A model generated the notes under the pieces. It saw only the letters and a list, made by a program, of their open reading frames with translations. It did not search any database and was not told the origin of the DNA. A stretch of 64,000 nucleotides of DNA from Mesostigma viride. Lineage: Eukaryota; Streptophyta; Mesostigmatophyceae; Mesostigmatales; Mesostigmataceae. Shown here in pieces: positions 20,049 to 32,823 of the stretch. Numbering within the stretch: the first letter of the stretch is position 1; every line of letters starts with the position of its first letter. A program made the translations under genes and the position numbers. The DNA lies in the NCBI GenBank assembly GCA_009746045.1, contig RPFO01000080.1, positions 5,593,205 to 5,657,204 of the forward strand, given 5' to 3'.

Positions 20049-22661
20049 ATGGCTACCGCATGGCGCATCCGCGCTGCCGTTGCCTTCTTTGCTGCAGCAC
20101 TACTGAATGCTAGTGCTGCTGTGGCGGCACTTGTTGTTCTCTTTTTTACTGGAGGAATTCAGGTACAAATGTTATTTTTCGCGTCTTCCTGCTTTGATGA
20201 AATGTTGTTTATTTAAGACATCCATGGCGCCGCAGCTAAGCCGAAAACGCCGTTACGACGGTTATGGTGTGAAGCTATGCCGACAGTTTGACAACCGCTA
20301 GACATTTTGTTCTAATGGTGAAATATTCGTGTCAACCATTGCCGAAGGTAGGTTATTAACACGCCTATGGCACCATTTTAGTGTGCACGACGTATGCTGC
20401 CCTTGGTTTAACATTTGCATGCTGCTTTGTTACCTTGTGCGTATGCAGGGCGCGGTATTTGACGTGGCTACCGCGTTGCGCATCAGGGCCACGCTCGCTA
20501 TATTTGCCGTGGCTCTTGGGAATGCTATATTCACCCGGGCAGCACTACCTTTGCTCTTTTGGAAAAGGGTTATAGTAATTGCTATCCCTGCACGACGGGC
20601 TTGTGTGGTTGTGACGATGGCAACAATGCTCACGCTCATGGTTTCGGGCATCAGAGACGACGCCCATGTTAGGGTGGGTTATTTAGCATATTTTATACGT
20701 GCGAGGGTTTCTATGGCGGTAATTATTTTATCGTGCCTGGAAAACGTGCCCATTTTAATCCTTCGTGTAGTGGAGGCAGTTCTTTTCGCTCTGCAAAGCC
20801 TCGGTTCAAAGGGAGGCCCAAGGCTTGCATCGGAAGTGCGTTGCTTTGCACGTCGGGAGTTTGGGATCGCAACGCTCCTATCGCTCGCCACCGTCATGAC
20901 GATGTGGATGGGCAACGATGCACAGGGGGCAGCATATGCAGACGGCTGGCAAGGTATGTAAATGGTTGCTTCTGATATATGACTTTCTTTGAGCTGAAAC
21001 CTGTGCACAACACAAAATGTTAAAGTGATAAACGGGAACCCACCTTATGCGCGTTTGTGTCGGTGTGCATGACTATTGTTGCAACGTTGCACAGATATGG
21101 GTGTACACTACGTCACCATCTGTATCATGGTGCTGGCCTACTCCACATATCTCATACCATGGATTTGGTATGCGGTAAAGGATGCGTACAATGTTGACGC
21201 AAAGTTGCCGCCCGCGTCCTCATGTGCTACGATTCGCGGAGGTATGCGTAATCCCACGCCAATGTGGCGTTGCCGTCGGCCACCACGCCAATGCGGAGTG
21301 GTCCGTCGTAACCTGTCACGGCGAGCCCGCGTGTCACGACGCAGCAGCCGCAAGAAGGCCGGATGGGTAAGTCCTGCTCATGGATCTGCCACTATGATTT
21401 TATACCATAACATGCCTTAGGTTTGGTTGGCTTTCAATTATATTTGTGTAATAATTCTGAGTGTACGTCAGAGCAAGATAGCCTGCTTGAATGTATGCCG
21501 CTGGATACTCGTTTTTAATTATGGTATATTGATTATGTTTTAGGGAGGTGAATATGTAATTGTATGGTGGCTTTTAAAGTGCATGTCTTGATGATTGGGT
21601 GTGTAGTTATTACATGCTATGAGTATTCGTCACGTGAATGTTGCAGGTGTCCCTTTTATGCAAGTTGACTTGCTTGTTGACAATTGCGTGTGTGTGGGAA
21701 TATTAATGTCTCTTACGTGATTGTATTCATGCAGTTTCCAGCTCCGTTGTTCGGACAACGTCACAATCATGCTTCTCGGCCGCGTTTGCGGTACATCGCC
21801 AAACCACAGCAACACATACCACGACGTGCGGGACGGCGTTCAAGGGTTTGCTTTGATGCTGTTGACCCTCATGTTTCGCCCATCTTAGCCATCCAATGGT
21901 TGGTAAAGTTGAGCTTGCATGGGTATTTTTATTGTTGGTGGCAAGTTTGCAACGGTGTGAGGAGAGGGCAATGCGCGCACCGCTCGACGTATAGACCACC
22001 AATCGGTATAACGCCACTACCTAGGTACTGTAGGCAACCTTGTGGATTTAGACATCTGCATGACATTTTGTTCTTGTACACGTATGCGCTACGAGCGTTG
22101 GACCTGATGTTACTACACTGTATAATCGTGGCTCACAATAAAGAGGTGATAGAAAATGGTAACGTTGCAAACAATACACTAGTGACGAACGCTGGTATTG
22201 GTGCTGACAATACTAAGGTGATAGACCACAGTATGGATGGTAACAATACAAAGGTCGTAAGTCACTCCACTGACGTGGAAAATGCCAGCGTGACAAAACC
22301 TTGTAGTGATGTGGACAGTACAAATGTAATCCTTCGGGGCCCAGACTTTTTGGCGCCTGAGCGGGCGATTGGCGCATACACCCGCGGGGTGCGTCCTCGG
22401 GAACGCCGGCGCCACGCGGGGCGCGCAGCGCGAAGGGGCAGTGGCCGAGGGCGCCGAGGCGGGGGGGCCAGCGGGAGCCATAAAATTTCGGCTTCGTACG
22501 GCCCGTCCGCAGGCGGAGCCCCCTGCTTTTCCCAGCTTCGAGCCGTTTCCTGGCACGCTCCCCGTCTGAACACGTTCAGGCAAGTCATCTCGGTAAAGGT
22601 TCACCGGGACGAAATAATTACGTACATGCAAATTCGAGGCTATGGCGGTGCAGAAAACTGA
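20049..22661 (+). CDS. Spliced gene for a hydrophobic, probably membrane protein of unknown function
   Basis: Four exons with in-phase GT-AG introns: 20049-20162, 20449-20953, 21095-21366 and 21735 to a stop at 22661. Introns are 286, 141 and 368 bp; the third starts with GTAAGT. The product would be 605 residues. Exon 1 starts with a signal- or anchor-like stretch (AAVAFFAAALLNASAAVAALVVLFF). Exon 2 has a related block (VATALRIRATLAIFAVALGN), so the two look like an internal repeat, followed by more hydrophobic segments. Exon 3 ends in an Arg/Lys-rich region. Exon 4 has Asn/Asp-rich imperfect repeats (NNTKVIDH, NNTKVVSH) and then runs into a dispersed GC-rich repeat at 22331, so its last ~110 codons may not be native. 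No family recognised. Confidence 0.55.
22331..22600. repeat. Dispersed GC-rich repeat, isolated copy
   Basis: Starts TTCGGGGCCC and shares AAC-ACGTTCAGG and GGCCAGCGGGAGCC blocks with 25215-27375. It overlaps the 3' end of the spliced gene. Confidence 0.75.
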
Positions 22662-23640
22662 TTGGTGTAGGAGCATCGATGCATGGACTCGTTCCAAATA
22701 TTGTAGGCATTTTTTATGAGTTATGGCTGGGATGAGTAGGTCATCCAGCAACATCTGGCTGTCGTTCGTGGCATGTTTCCCTACCCTTTTGGGAATGCCC
22801 TTGGGGCCGGGCCAGGTCAGAATATGCCACCCTGGCCGGCCAAGCCGCTGGGGGCTTGCCAGACCAAAGTCCCTATATGAGTGTGCTTTGGTCCCAGTAT
22901 GGACACTAAACTGTTTTAGGTTAGTTTGTGGACATTACCATGCTAGTTGCAACTGGCTCCTATTGTTAGGCGCGAGTTGGACACGATTTGAGGGCTAAAA
23001 GCTAAAATTGTTTGCTGACATGTGCAGCTAGCCCGCAACACACGTAGCATAGGTGTCACACTTCATGTAGCGTTCAAGTTGGGGCATGATGCAGACAATG
23101 TTTGTTCTGGACAACTCTGATTTATTATAATGAGTTGTCTTGAGCACTTCATAATGAGATTAGCACAGCTCATCTTTACACCACCGCATCTTTATCAAAC
23201 AATCCCATCCAATTCCCAACTTCACCATGGAATGGCCATCAAATGGTAGCATGTGCACGATCGCTCATGCCCACTTCAAAATCACCTGAAGAAAGAAAGT
23301 TTTGTATTCGCTAACTTCTTTATAACCACCACCAGTATGGGGCAACCACAGGCCCTCACTGTGACCACTGTGACCACCGCAAGGGCACGCCATCACATGC
23401 AGCCATAAATGTATCTAACGAAGCAAGGCCAGCTGGTATCCAGGCGGCATGTTGCCACCACACACGTCTCCGTTACGGCGCGGTCACCCATCTTCATGTC
23501 CCTGCAAATATGCACCCCATAACAACGTGTGACAACCCACAAGACCCCACAGTGCCCTTTTGCGGGATTACAGGGCATGGCAGGGCATGTGCGTGTGTAC
23601 CACCCCTACCTGTCTGCCCAACGCCCCACTCCCCATGCCC
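22662..23640. other. Stretch without a recognisable gene
   Basis: Short open frames on both strands have no domain and no supporting context. Nothing else seen. Confidence 0.5.
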
Positions 23641-24790
<1,150 letters not shown>

Positions 24791-25214
24791 CATGTCCCCT
24801 GCCAGCCTGCCTGCCTACACATGCAAAGGAAACAAACATGGCCCCGCTGGCACAATGCAAAGCACACCTGGTTGATCAGGTAGCGGGCACGCCTGCACAA
24901 TGAGACATCAAAATTACACAGCCCCCAAAGCAAAATTCAGTGTGCAAGCCAATGGGGCCTACGTTTGACAGCAAATATGATGAATCCATGTAGAAAAATG
25001 GCACAACACATGGTTGCCCACCTGCACGTAAAGCCCAGTAAAAATTCACGTGCAGCAAACTGTCTACCCATGCGTGAATTTGGCTTCAGCCCAGTAAAAA
25101 TCTGCACAACACAAATATTGCACAGCCATTAGAGCAAAGCCAAATTTTCACTGTTCAAGCCACTTGGGCTAACAATTTGGATACGCGACGCTCGCCCCGC
25201 CCTGCATGCGAACT
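24791..25214. other. Stretch without a recognisable gene
   Basis: Contains weak internal repeats (GCCCAGTAAAAAT twice near 25025-25105) but no coding frame with support. Confidence 0.5.
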
Positions 25215-27375
25215 AAAATGCAGGCGGGGGGGGCCAGCGGGAGCCCAAAAGTTTCGGTTTCGTACGGCCCGTCCCAAGGCGGAGCCCCCTGCTTTTCACA
25301 GTTTCGAGCCGTTTTTTTTCCACGCTCCCCGTCTGAACACGTTCAGTTCAGTCATCTCGCAAAAATTGGCACGGAAATTGCGTGGGAAGTAGGCCGAACC
25401 GAAAATTGAACCGAAAACCGCTCAGAATAGTGTTCGAACTAAATTTTCGTTCAGTCTGAACACTCCAAAATCCCCGTTCAGTCTGAACCCTTAGTAAATC
25501 AAGTAGGATATTTTGGTCGAAAACCCCCAGCCAAGAACTCTTTCCCCCATCCGTATATGCCCCCCGGCATTTCTCGCGCATTTTGCTGAATATTTCTGAA
25601 TTCAGTTTCCGTTCAGAACTCCTGAGACTCGATCTTAGGAGGGTGTGACGGCGTTCAGGCCGGCGGTTACAGGCCGTAACTCGCGGCTCCGCAGGATTTC
25701 AGGATTCGCCCTCGGTCGTGGGGTTGCGATCAGGCCGTACGGTACGGCGCCCGCGGCGATGTCAGGATGTTCGGGGTTCTCCCTTGCGCAACACGATCGT
25801 AGTTAAGTAGTTGACAAGTTGGGGGCCCCTTCGGGGCCCAGACTTTTTGGCGCCTGAGCGGGCGATTGGCGTGTACACCCAGTTAGGTGAAATAGTGCCG
25901 GAACCTTTTTGCCGTTGGGGCAAATCGGTCCGGAACACTATTTTGCCCGGATTCACCACTTCCGAGCACCCAAGTTAATTCGGCCGAATTAACTTGGGTG
26001 CTCGGAAGTGGTGAATCCGGGCAAAATAGTGTTCCGGACCGATTTGCCCCAACGGCAAAAAGGTTCCGGCACTATTTCACCTAACTAAAACCTGGCCCCG
26101 TGGAGGGGGAGTCGAATAGACCTGGAGACAACCGCCTAGGCTAGTGCACGCAAATGATATTGCGCCGGAACTGTCTCTGGCAGGTTTCGAACCCCTGACC
26201 TCCAAGGTGCACAGGTCTTAGTTAGGTTAAAGAGTGCCGGAACCTTTTGCCGCCTGAGGCAAATCGGGCCGGAACACTATTTTGCCCGGATTCACCACTT
26301 CCGAGCACCCAAGTTAATTCGGCCGAATTAACTTGGGTGCTCGGAAGTGGTGAATCCGGGCAAAATAGTGTTCCGGACCGATTTGCCCCAACGGCAAAAA
26401 GGTTCCGGCACTATTTCACCTAACTCACCCGCGGGGTGCGTCCTCGGGAACGCTGGCGCCACGCGGGGTGCGCAGTGCGAAGGGGCAGTGGCCGAGGGCG
26501 CCGAGGCGGGGGGGCCAGCGGGAGCCCAAAAATTTCGGTTTCGTACGGCCGTTTGGCTGGCGGAGCCCCCTGCTTTTCACAGATTCGAGCCGGTTTTTGC
26601 CACGCTTCCCGCCTGAACACGTTCAGGTCAGTCATCTCGCAGAAATTGCGTGTGAAGTAGGCCGAACCGAAAATTTAACAAAGATTCCGTTCAGAAATTT
26701 TTTTGAACTAAATTTTCGTTCAGTCTGTACACTCGAAATTTCCCGTTCAGTCTGAACCCTTAGTAAATCAAGTAGGATGTTTTGGAGATTCCTTTTCGGC
26801 AAACAACATCCCCCCCATCCGTATATGCCCCCCGGCATTTCTTGCGCATTTTGCTGAATTCAGCTTCCGTTCAGAACTTGTGAGACTCGATCTTAGGAGG
26901 GTGTGACGGCGTTCAGGCCGGCGGTTACGGGCCGTAACTCGCGGCTCCGCAGGATTTCAGGATTTGCCCTCGTTCGTGGGGGTGCGATCAGGCCGTACGG
27001 TACGGCGCCCGCGGCGGTGTCAGGATGTTCGGGTTTCTCCTTTGCGCAACACGATCGTAATATAGTAGTTGACAAGTTGGGGGCCCCTTCGGGGCCCGGA
27101 CTTTTTGGCGCCTGAGCGGGCGATTGGCGCGTACACCCGCGGGGTGCGTCCTCGGGAACGCCGGCGCCACGCGGGGCGCGCAGTGCGAAGGGGCAGTGGC
27201 CGAGGGCGCCGAGGCGGGGGGGCCAGCGGGAGCCCATACATTTCGGTTTCGTACGGCCGTTTTGGGGGCTGAGCCCCCTGCTTTTCACAGCTTCGAGCCG
27301 TTTTTTGCCACGCTCCCCGTCTGAACACGTTCAGGTCAGTCATCTCGCTAAAATTGGCACAGAAATTGCGTGGGA
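25215..27375. repeat. Tandem array of a ~700-bp GC-rich repeat unit
   Basis: Blocks recur in order: GGCCAGCGGGAGCC, GAACACGTTCAG, GAGACTCGATCTTAGGAGGG, GCGTTCAGGCCGGCGGTTAC and GGGGCCC(A/G)GACTTTTTGG. Copies lie at about 25215-25880, 26426-27110 and 27080-27375 (partial). A 545-bp palindrome-ended element (25881-26425) interrupts the array. The isolated copy at 22331 belongs to the same family. Confidence 0.8.
25881..26425. mobile_element. Palindrome-ended miniature element (P-Y-P, 545 bp)
   Basis: Two 206-bp palindromes (25881-26086, centre 25983.5; 26220-26425, centre 26322.5) flank a 133-bp core. Ends are AGTTAGGT...ACCTAACT. It is flanked by a perfect 5-bp duplication CACCC (25876-25880, 26426-26430) inside the GC-rich repeat, whose uninterrupted copies have CACCC once. 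No coding. It could be a TRIM-like LTR element whose terminal repeats are palindromic, or a foldback element. Confidence 0.82.
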
Positions 27376-27627
27376 ATTTAATCGTACTAAATTTTGGTAC
27401 GGTTCGTCCACTCTTCCGCAAAATTGCGCGGCTTCGGCTGAATTCAGCACTAATACTGCCCACTGCCCACTGCCCACTGCCCAGCCGTAACTGGAGCATG
27501 CCTCTAATTAGTGCGTACCCCCCCGTTGTAACACCGTCCTCCCCCCCCCCTCGTAAACGCATGCGTCCGCCCCCTTCGTTACAACTTACAACACCGTTCC
27601 CCCCCCACATAAGTGCGTCCCCCCCCC

Positions 27628-28717
27628 AGTTAGGTTAATATTGTGCGGAAACCTTTTTGCCACTTGGGCTACTCAGGTTCCGCACAATATTACCGGCGAT
27701 AACCACTCGCCGGACACTCAAGTTCACGACGTCGTGAACTTGAGTGTCCGGCGAGTGGTTATCGCCGGTAATATTGTGCGGAACCTGAGTAGCCCAAGTG
27801 GCAAAAAGGTTTCCGCACAATATTAACCTAACTAAAACCTAGCCTCTTGGGGCGAGGACGAATCACTAGGCTCGGAACACCCGTATGCATGAATATGATC
27901 GAATATAAGCATCTCGTTGGTGCAAATATCGATATGAATATGATCGAATATGAGCATCTCCTTGGTGCGCATATGATTAGAGCCGGGTGCCAAATCGGAA
28001 CGAATTATTCCCCCAAATAATCCGCTTCCGAGTGGATTCGAACCTGCGCCCCGCAAGGATCCAGGTCTTAGTTAGGTTAATATTGTGCGGAAACCTTTTT
28101 GCCACTTGGGCTACTCAGGTTCCGCACAATATTACCGGCGATAACCACTCGCCGGACACTCAAGTTCACGACGTCGTGAACTTGAGTGTCCGGCGAGTGG
28201 TTATCGCCGGTAATATTGTGCGGAACCTGAGTAGCCCAAGTGGCAAAAAGGTTTCCGCACAATATTAACCTAACTAAGACCTGGATCCTTGCGGGGCGCA
28301 GGTTCGAATCCACTCGGAAGCGGATTATTTGGGGGAATAATTCGTTCCGATTTGGCACCCGGCTCTAATCATATGCGCACCAAGGAGATGCTCATATTCG
28401 ATCATATTCATATCGATATTTGCACCAACGAGATGCTTATATTCGATCATATTCATGCATACGGGTGTTCCGAGCCTAGTGATTCGTCCTCGCCCCAAGA
28501 GGCTAGGTTTTAGTTAGGTTAATATTGTGCGGAAACCTTTTTGCCACTTGGGCTACTCAGGTTCCGCACAATATTACCGGCGATAACCACTCGCCGGACA
28601 CTCAAGTTCACGACGTCGTGAACTTGAGTGTCCGGCGAGTGGTTATCGCCGGTAATATTGTGCGGAACCTGAGTAGCCCAAGTGGCAAAAAGGTTTCCGC
28701 ACAATATTAACCTAACT
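27628..28717. mobile_element. Perfect 1,090-bp palindrome made of P-X-P-X'-P
   Basis: Three copies of a 206-bp palindrome (27628-27833, 28070-28275, 28512-28717) alternate with a 236-bp core (27834-28069) and its exact reverse complement (28276-28511). The whole is symmetric about 28172.5. Ends are AGTTAGGT...ACCTAACT and both flanks are C-rich, so a CCCCC duplication is possible but uninformative. It is the same family as 25881-26425. The core carries GGTTCGAATCC (28311-28321), resembling a Pol III B box, beginning 35 bases from the palindrome edge. Confidence 0.85.
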
Positions 28718-29558
28718 CCCCCCGTTGTAACACCGTCCCCCCCCCCCCAGGTAAGTGCGTCCCCTCCCGTTCAGAGACATTGTTACGTCAAGTAACATAC
28801 TGTAGTAACGCCGTAAATGTAGCATAGATGACCGCCCCGCGTGTAGCATAGATGATCGAGTGTAGCATAGATGATCGAGTGTAGCATAGATGATCGACCG
28901 GGTCGCATACACCGAATCCGGATCGCATACTAGCCTCCTATTCGTTTATTCAGCACTTCGCAACCCCTTCCGCTTTTCGTATCCTAGTTGTCAGTCCCTC
29001 CCCTCATCTTTCCAGCGCATCCACGCTCACGTGATGAAGGGTTGAGTGCATTAATAAAGCAAGGCGAGGCACGGTCGCTGTGAGAAAGAAGCCAGTTCAC
29101 CTCCGAAGATAGAGGATAGTTGACAGTTTGGAGTGTTGTGAACCAGCGAATTTGGGGCGCGGTGTTTTGGGAGTGCGTGGCGATGGATGCAATATAGTTG
29201 GCATCGTCAGAATGCTCGGCATTGTTAAGGGACGTAAGGAAACCATGTACATTGCTCACGCCGGGAAATTGGAATTACTGCAGCTCGGGGGCAGGCTCGC
29301 ACTAGTTGTGCTGTTGTGATAGGATTGTCATCAGCCGTAGGTAATCGATGGTCAACGCCGCTTTCAGAATGAGGAGGTGGACGTTATACCTGATATCAAT
29401 ATACTTTGTTGGGCAGGTGAGTGGCCACGGAAAGGTTTCGATGCTTCCTTATTTCTGCATTCTGCATTGACCTCTTCAGCGAGTCAGGATATTGCTTAGT
29501 GCGTAGATACGACGTGTGAATTTCTGTTCGTGTGCCTTCTCATACGTGTAGGCGAGCA
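28718..29558. other. Intergenic stretch with a short minisatellite
   Basis: Holds a 19-bp tandem repeat (GTGTAGCATAGATGATCGA) of about three copies around 28840-28897. Otherwise nothing recognisable. Confidence 0.6.
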
Positions 29559-29845
29559 CGGTTGTCAGTGTGGACCCGCGGCCAGAATCGTATCATTACG
29601 TCGAGCAAGCCCGGCTTTACAAGGGCGATGTCTCGTTGCAGCAGGCCTACGTCCGGGATGTGCTGAATTGGTTGGCCCTGTCGCCACCTGACGGCTTCTG
29701 CGACAACGTTTATTTGACGGTGAGTTCCTTGTGGCGTTCCTTGTTTGCTGGGGGTGCCGTTCTGGTCGCAGATGTTACATCTGGTGCCCTTCCTGCCTCC
29801 CATGCCGAGCGGTGGGCAGACTTCTGCGGAGATGCAGCTGGTGAG
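29559..29845 (+). other. Possible exons of an unidentified gene
   Basis: An open stretch is preceded by a pyrimidine-rich CGTGTAG acceptor near 29553 and ends at TTTGACG before GTGAGT (29720). A second open stretch begins after GTCGCAG (29771) and ends before another GTGAGT near 29840. The predicted peptide (SYHYVEQARLYKGDVSLQQAYVRDVL) is not of a family I know. It is upstream of the satellite, so the rest of the gene would be missing. Weak support. Confidence 0.3.
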
Positions 29846-29945
29846 TTTTTGCTCTGTGGCATTCTTGGTGATGTCTAATATGATTTTTTTACTATTAATT
29901 GAGTGGAGGGTAGGGTGTGCACACGTAAATTTTTTTTTTTTCTTG

Positions 29946-32335
29946 GAGAGACCACGAGGGACCATTCCACCCCCTGGCAGCATCCACCCTCCCAATTGAT
30001 GGACCTGCACGACCCCACTTTGCCCACATGATGGGCTAGTGTGGGGGAAGCCTCCCTTCAAGTTTCAGGCCAATCCAAGGTCATTTGGATATTTTAGGAC
30101 CATGGCCCATCCCTAACGGTGGGCACGTGCTAGCGCGCACAAGGGACGATGCCACCCCCTGGCAGCAGTTACTCCCTCAAATGATGGACCTGCACGACCC
30201 CACTTTGCCCACATGATGGGATAGTGTGGGGGAAGGCTCCCTCCAAGTTTCAGGCCAATCCAAGCCCATTTGGATATTTTAGGACCATGACCCACCCCTA
30301 ACGGCGGGCACGTGCTAGCGCGCACGAGGGACCATGCGACCCCCTGGCAGTTGCCACTCCCCCAAATGATTGACCTGCACGATCCCACTTTGCCCACATG
30401 ATGGGCTAGTGTGGGGGAAGCCTCCCTCCAAGTTTCAGGCCAATCCAAGGTCATTTGGATATTTGAGACCCATGGCCCAACCCTAACGGGGGGCACGTGC
30501 TAGCGCGCACAAGGGACCATGCGACCCCCTGGCAGTTGCCAACCCCCCAAATCATTGACCTGCACGACCCCACTTTGCCCACATGATAAGATAGTGTGGG
30601 GGAAGCCTCCCTCCAAGTTTCAGGCCAATCCAAGGCCATTTGGATATTTTAGACCCATGGCCCACCCCTAACGGGGGGCACGTGCTAGCGCGCACGAGGG
30701 ACCATGCCACCCCCTGGCAGTTGCCAACCCCACAAATCATTGACCTGCACGACCCCACTTTGCCCACATGATAAGATAGTGTGGGGGAAGCCTCCCTCCA
30801 AGTTTCAGGCCAATCCAAGCCCATTTGGATATTTTAGGACCATGACCCACCCCTAACGGGGGGCACGTGCTAGCGCGCACAAGGGACCATGCGACCCCCT
30901 GGCAACATCCACCGCCCCAAATGATGGACCTGCACGCCCCCACTTTGCCCACATGATGGGCTAGTGTGGGGGAAGTTTCCCTCCAAGTTTCAGGCCAATC
31001 CAAGCCCATTTGCATATTTTAGGACCATGGCCCATCCCTAACGGGGGGCACGTGCTAGCGCGCACAAGGGACCATGCGACCCCCTGGCAGCAGCCACCCC
31101 CTCAAATGATGGACCTGCACGACACCACTTTGCCCACATGATGGGGTAGTGTGGGGGAAGTTTCCCTCCAAGTTTCAGGCCAATCCAAGGTCATTTGGAT
31201 ATTTTAGGACCATGGCTCACCCCTAACGGCAGGCACGCGCTAGCGCGCAACAGGGACCATGCGACCCCCTGGCAACATCCACCCCCCCAAAGGATGGACC
31301 TGCACGCCCCCACTTTGCTCACGTGATGGGCTAGTGTGGGGGAAGGCTCCCTCCAAGTTTCAGGCCAATCCAAGCCCATTTGGATATTTTAGGACCATGG
31401 CCCACCCCTAACGGGGGGCACGTGCTAGCGCGCACAAGGGACCATGCGACCCCCTGGCAACATCCACCGTCCCAATTGATGGACCTGCACGACCCCACTT
31501 TGCCCACATGATGGGCTAGTGTGGGGGAAGCCTCCCTCCAAGTTTCAGGCCAATCCAAGCCCATTTGCATATTTTAGGACCATGGCCCATCCCTAACGGG
31601 GGGCACGCGCTAGCGCGCAACAGGGACCATGCGACCCCCTGGCAACATCCACCCCCCCAAATGATGGACCTGCACGACCCCACTTTGCTCACGTGATGGG
31701 GTAGTGTGGGGGAAGCCTCCCTCCAAGTTTCAGGCCAATCCAAGCCCATTTGCATATTTTAGGACCATGGCCCATCCCTAACGGGGGGCACGCGCTAGCG
31801 CGCAACAGGGACCATGCGACCCCCTGGCAACATCCACCCCCCCAAATGATGGACCTGCACGACCCCACTTTGCTCACGTGATGGGGTAGTGTGGGGGAAG
31901 TTTCCCTCCAAGTTTCAGGCCAATCCAAGCCCATTTGGATATTTTAGGACCATGGCCCACCCCTAACGGGGGGCACGCGCTAGCGCGCAACAGGGACCAT
32001 GCGACCCCCTGGCAACATCCACCCCCCCAAAGGATGGACCTGCACGCCCCCACTTTGCTCACGTGATGGGGTAGTGTGGGGAAAGCCTCCCTCCAAGTTT
32101 CAGGCCAATCCAAGCCCATTTGGATATTTTAGGACCATGGCCCACCCCTAACGGGGGGCACGTGCTAGCGCGCACCAGGGAGCATGCGCCCCCCTGGCAG
32201 CAGCCACTCCCCCAAATGATTGACCTGCACGACCCCACTTTGCCCACATGATGGGGTAGTGTGGGGAAAGCCTCCCTCCAAGTTTCAGGCCAATCCAAGG
32301 TGATTTGGATATTTTAGGACCATGGCCCACCCCTA
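29946..32335. repeat. 185-bp satellite, about 13 copies
   Basis: Tandem units of 185 bp with shared GACCCCACTTTGC, AAGTTTCAGGCCAATCCAAG and CTAGCGCGCA. Because 185 is not a multiple of 3, the repeated minus-strand peptides (GLDWPETWRE...) shift frame each unit and are not genes. Units differ by scattered substitutions. 32336-32823 downstream shows nothing recognisable. Confidence 0.95.
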
Positions 32336-32823
32336 AGGCTTTCCCCCAAATATTTACTCACAATCTTATTTTAATTACAAGCTTCTATGTGATGACACAA
32401 TCAGTTAAGAATGATACCAACCACGAATCAATACCCATGGGATTCTATGTGGATGATGCTAGGAAAACCAACGCTTGGCACAGATGCCCCGAATCGTTCT
32501 TCATTCAATCCCCTACAACCATACTAAGCTAGCTATATGCATATCACGATGCAAGTGTCATGATCCTATGCAGTGGGACCAAAACGAGGATGCATTCCAT
32601 CCATAGTGTGTAATCCACGTCGCCGAAGATGCCTCCTCCACTGGCCTGCGCAAGGAACGCGACATACCAAGCAGCGCATTCGAATGGAGTTTAAGAAGTG
32701 AGCGCGCGGCCGTTTAAACGAGTGTTTATTAGTGTGTCCTACACTAATAAAGCATGATAGTTCCAAACTGGCAGTCGACAGGATTACGAACCAGACGTCT
32801 CACGAAATCCACTCACCAAAAGC

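Noticed and set aside
28300-28330. Possible tRNA gene around GGTTCGAATCC
   Set aside because: The T-loop-like motif is present but the stems do not pair and no acceptor or anticodon arm could be built.
27635-28710. Identical 61-, 74- and 93-residue ORFs on both strands
   Set aside because: Direct consequence of the perfect palindrome; no domain and no codon signal.
30113-32330. Repeated minus-strand ORFs with the peptide GLDWPETWRE
   Set aside because: They come from a 185-bp satellite whose period is not divisible by three, so the frame is not kept.
29946-32335. CRISPR-like array
   Set aside because: Units are tandem with no distinct repeat/spacer pattern, and the genome is eukaryotic.
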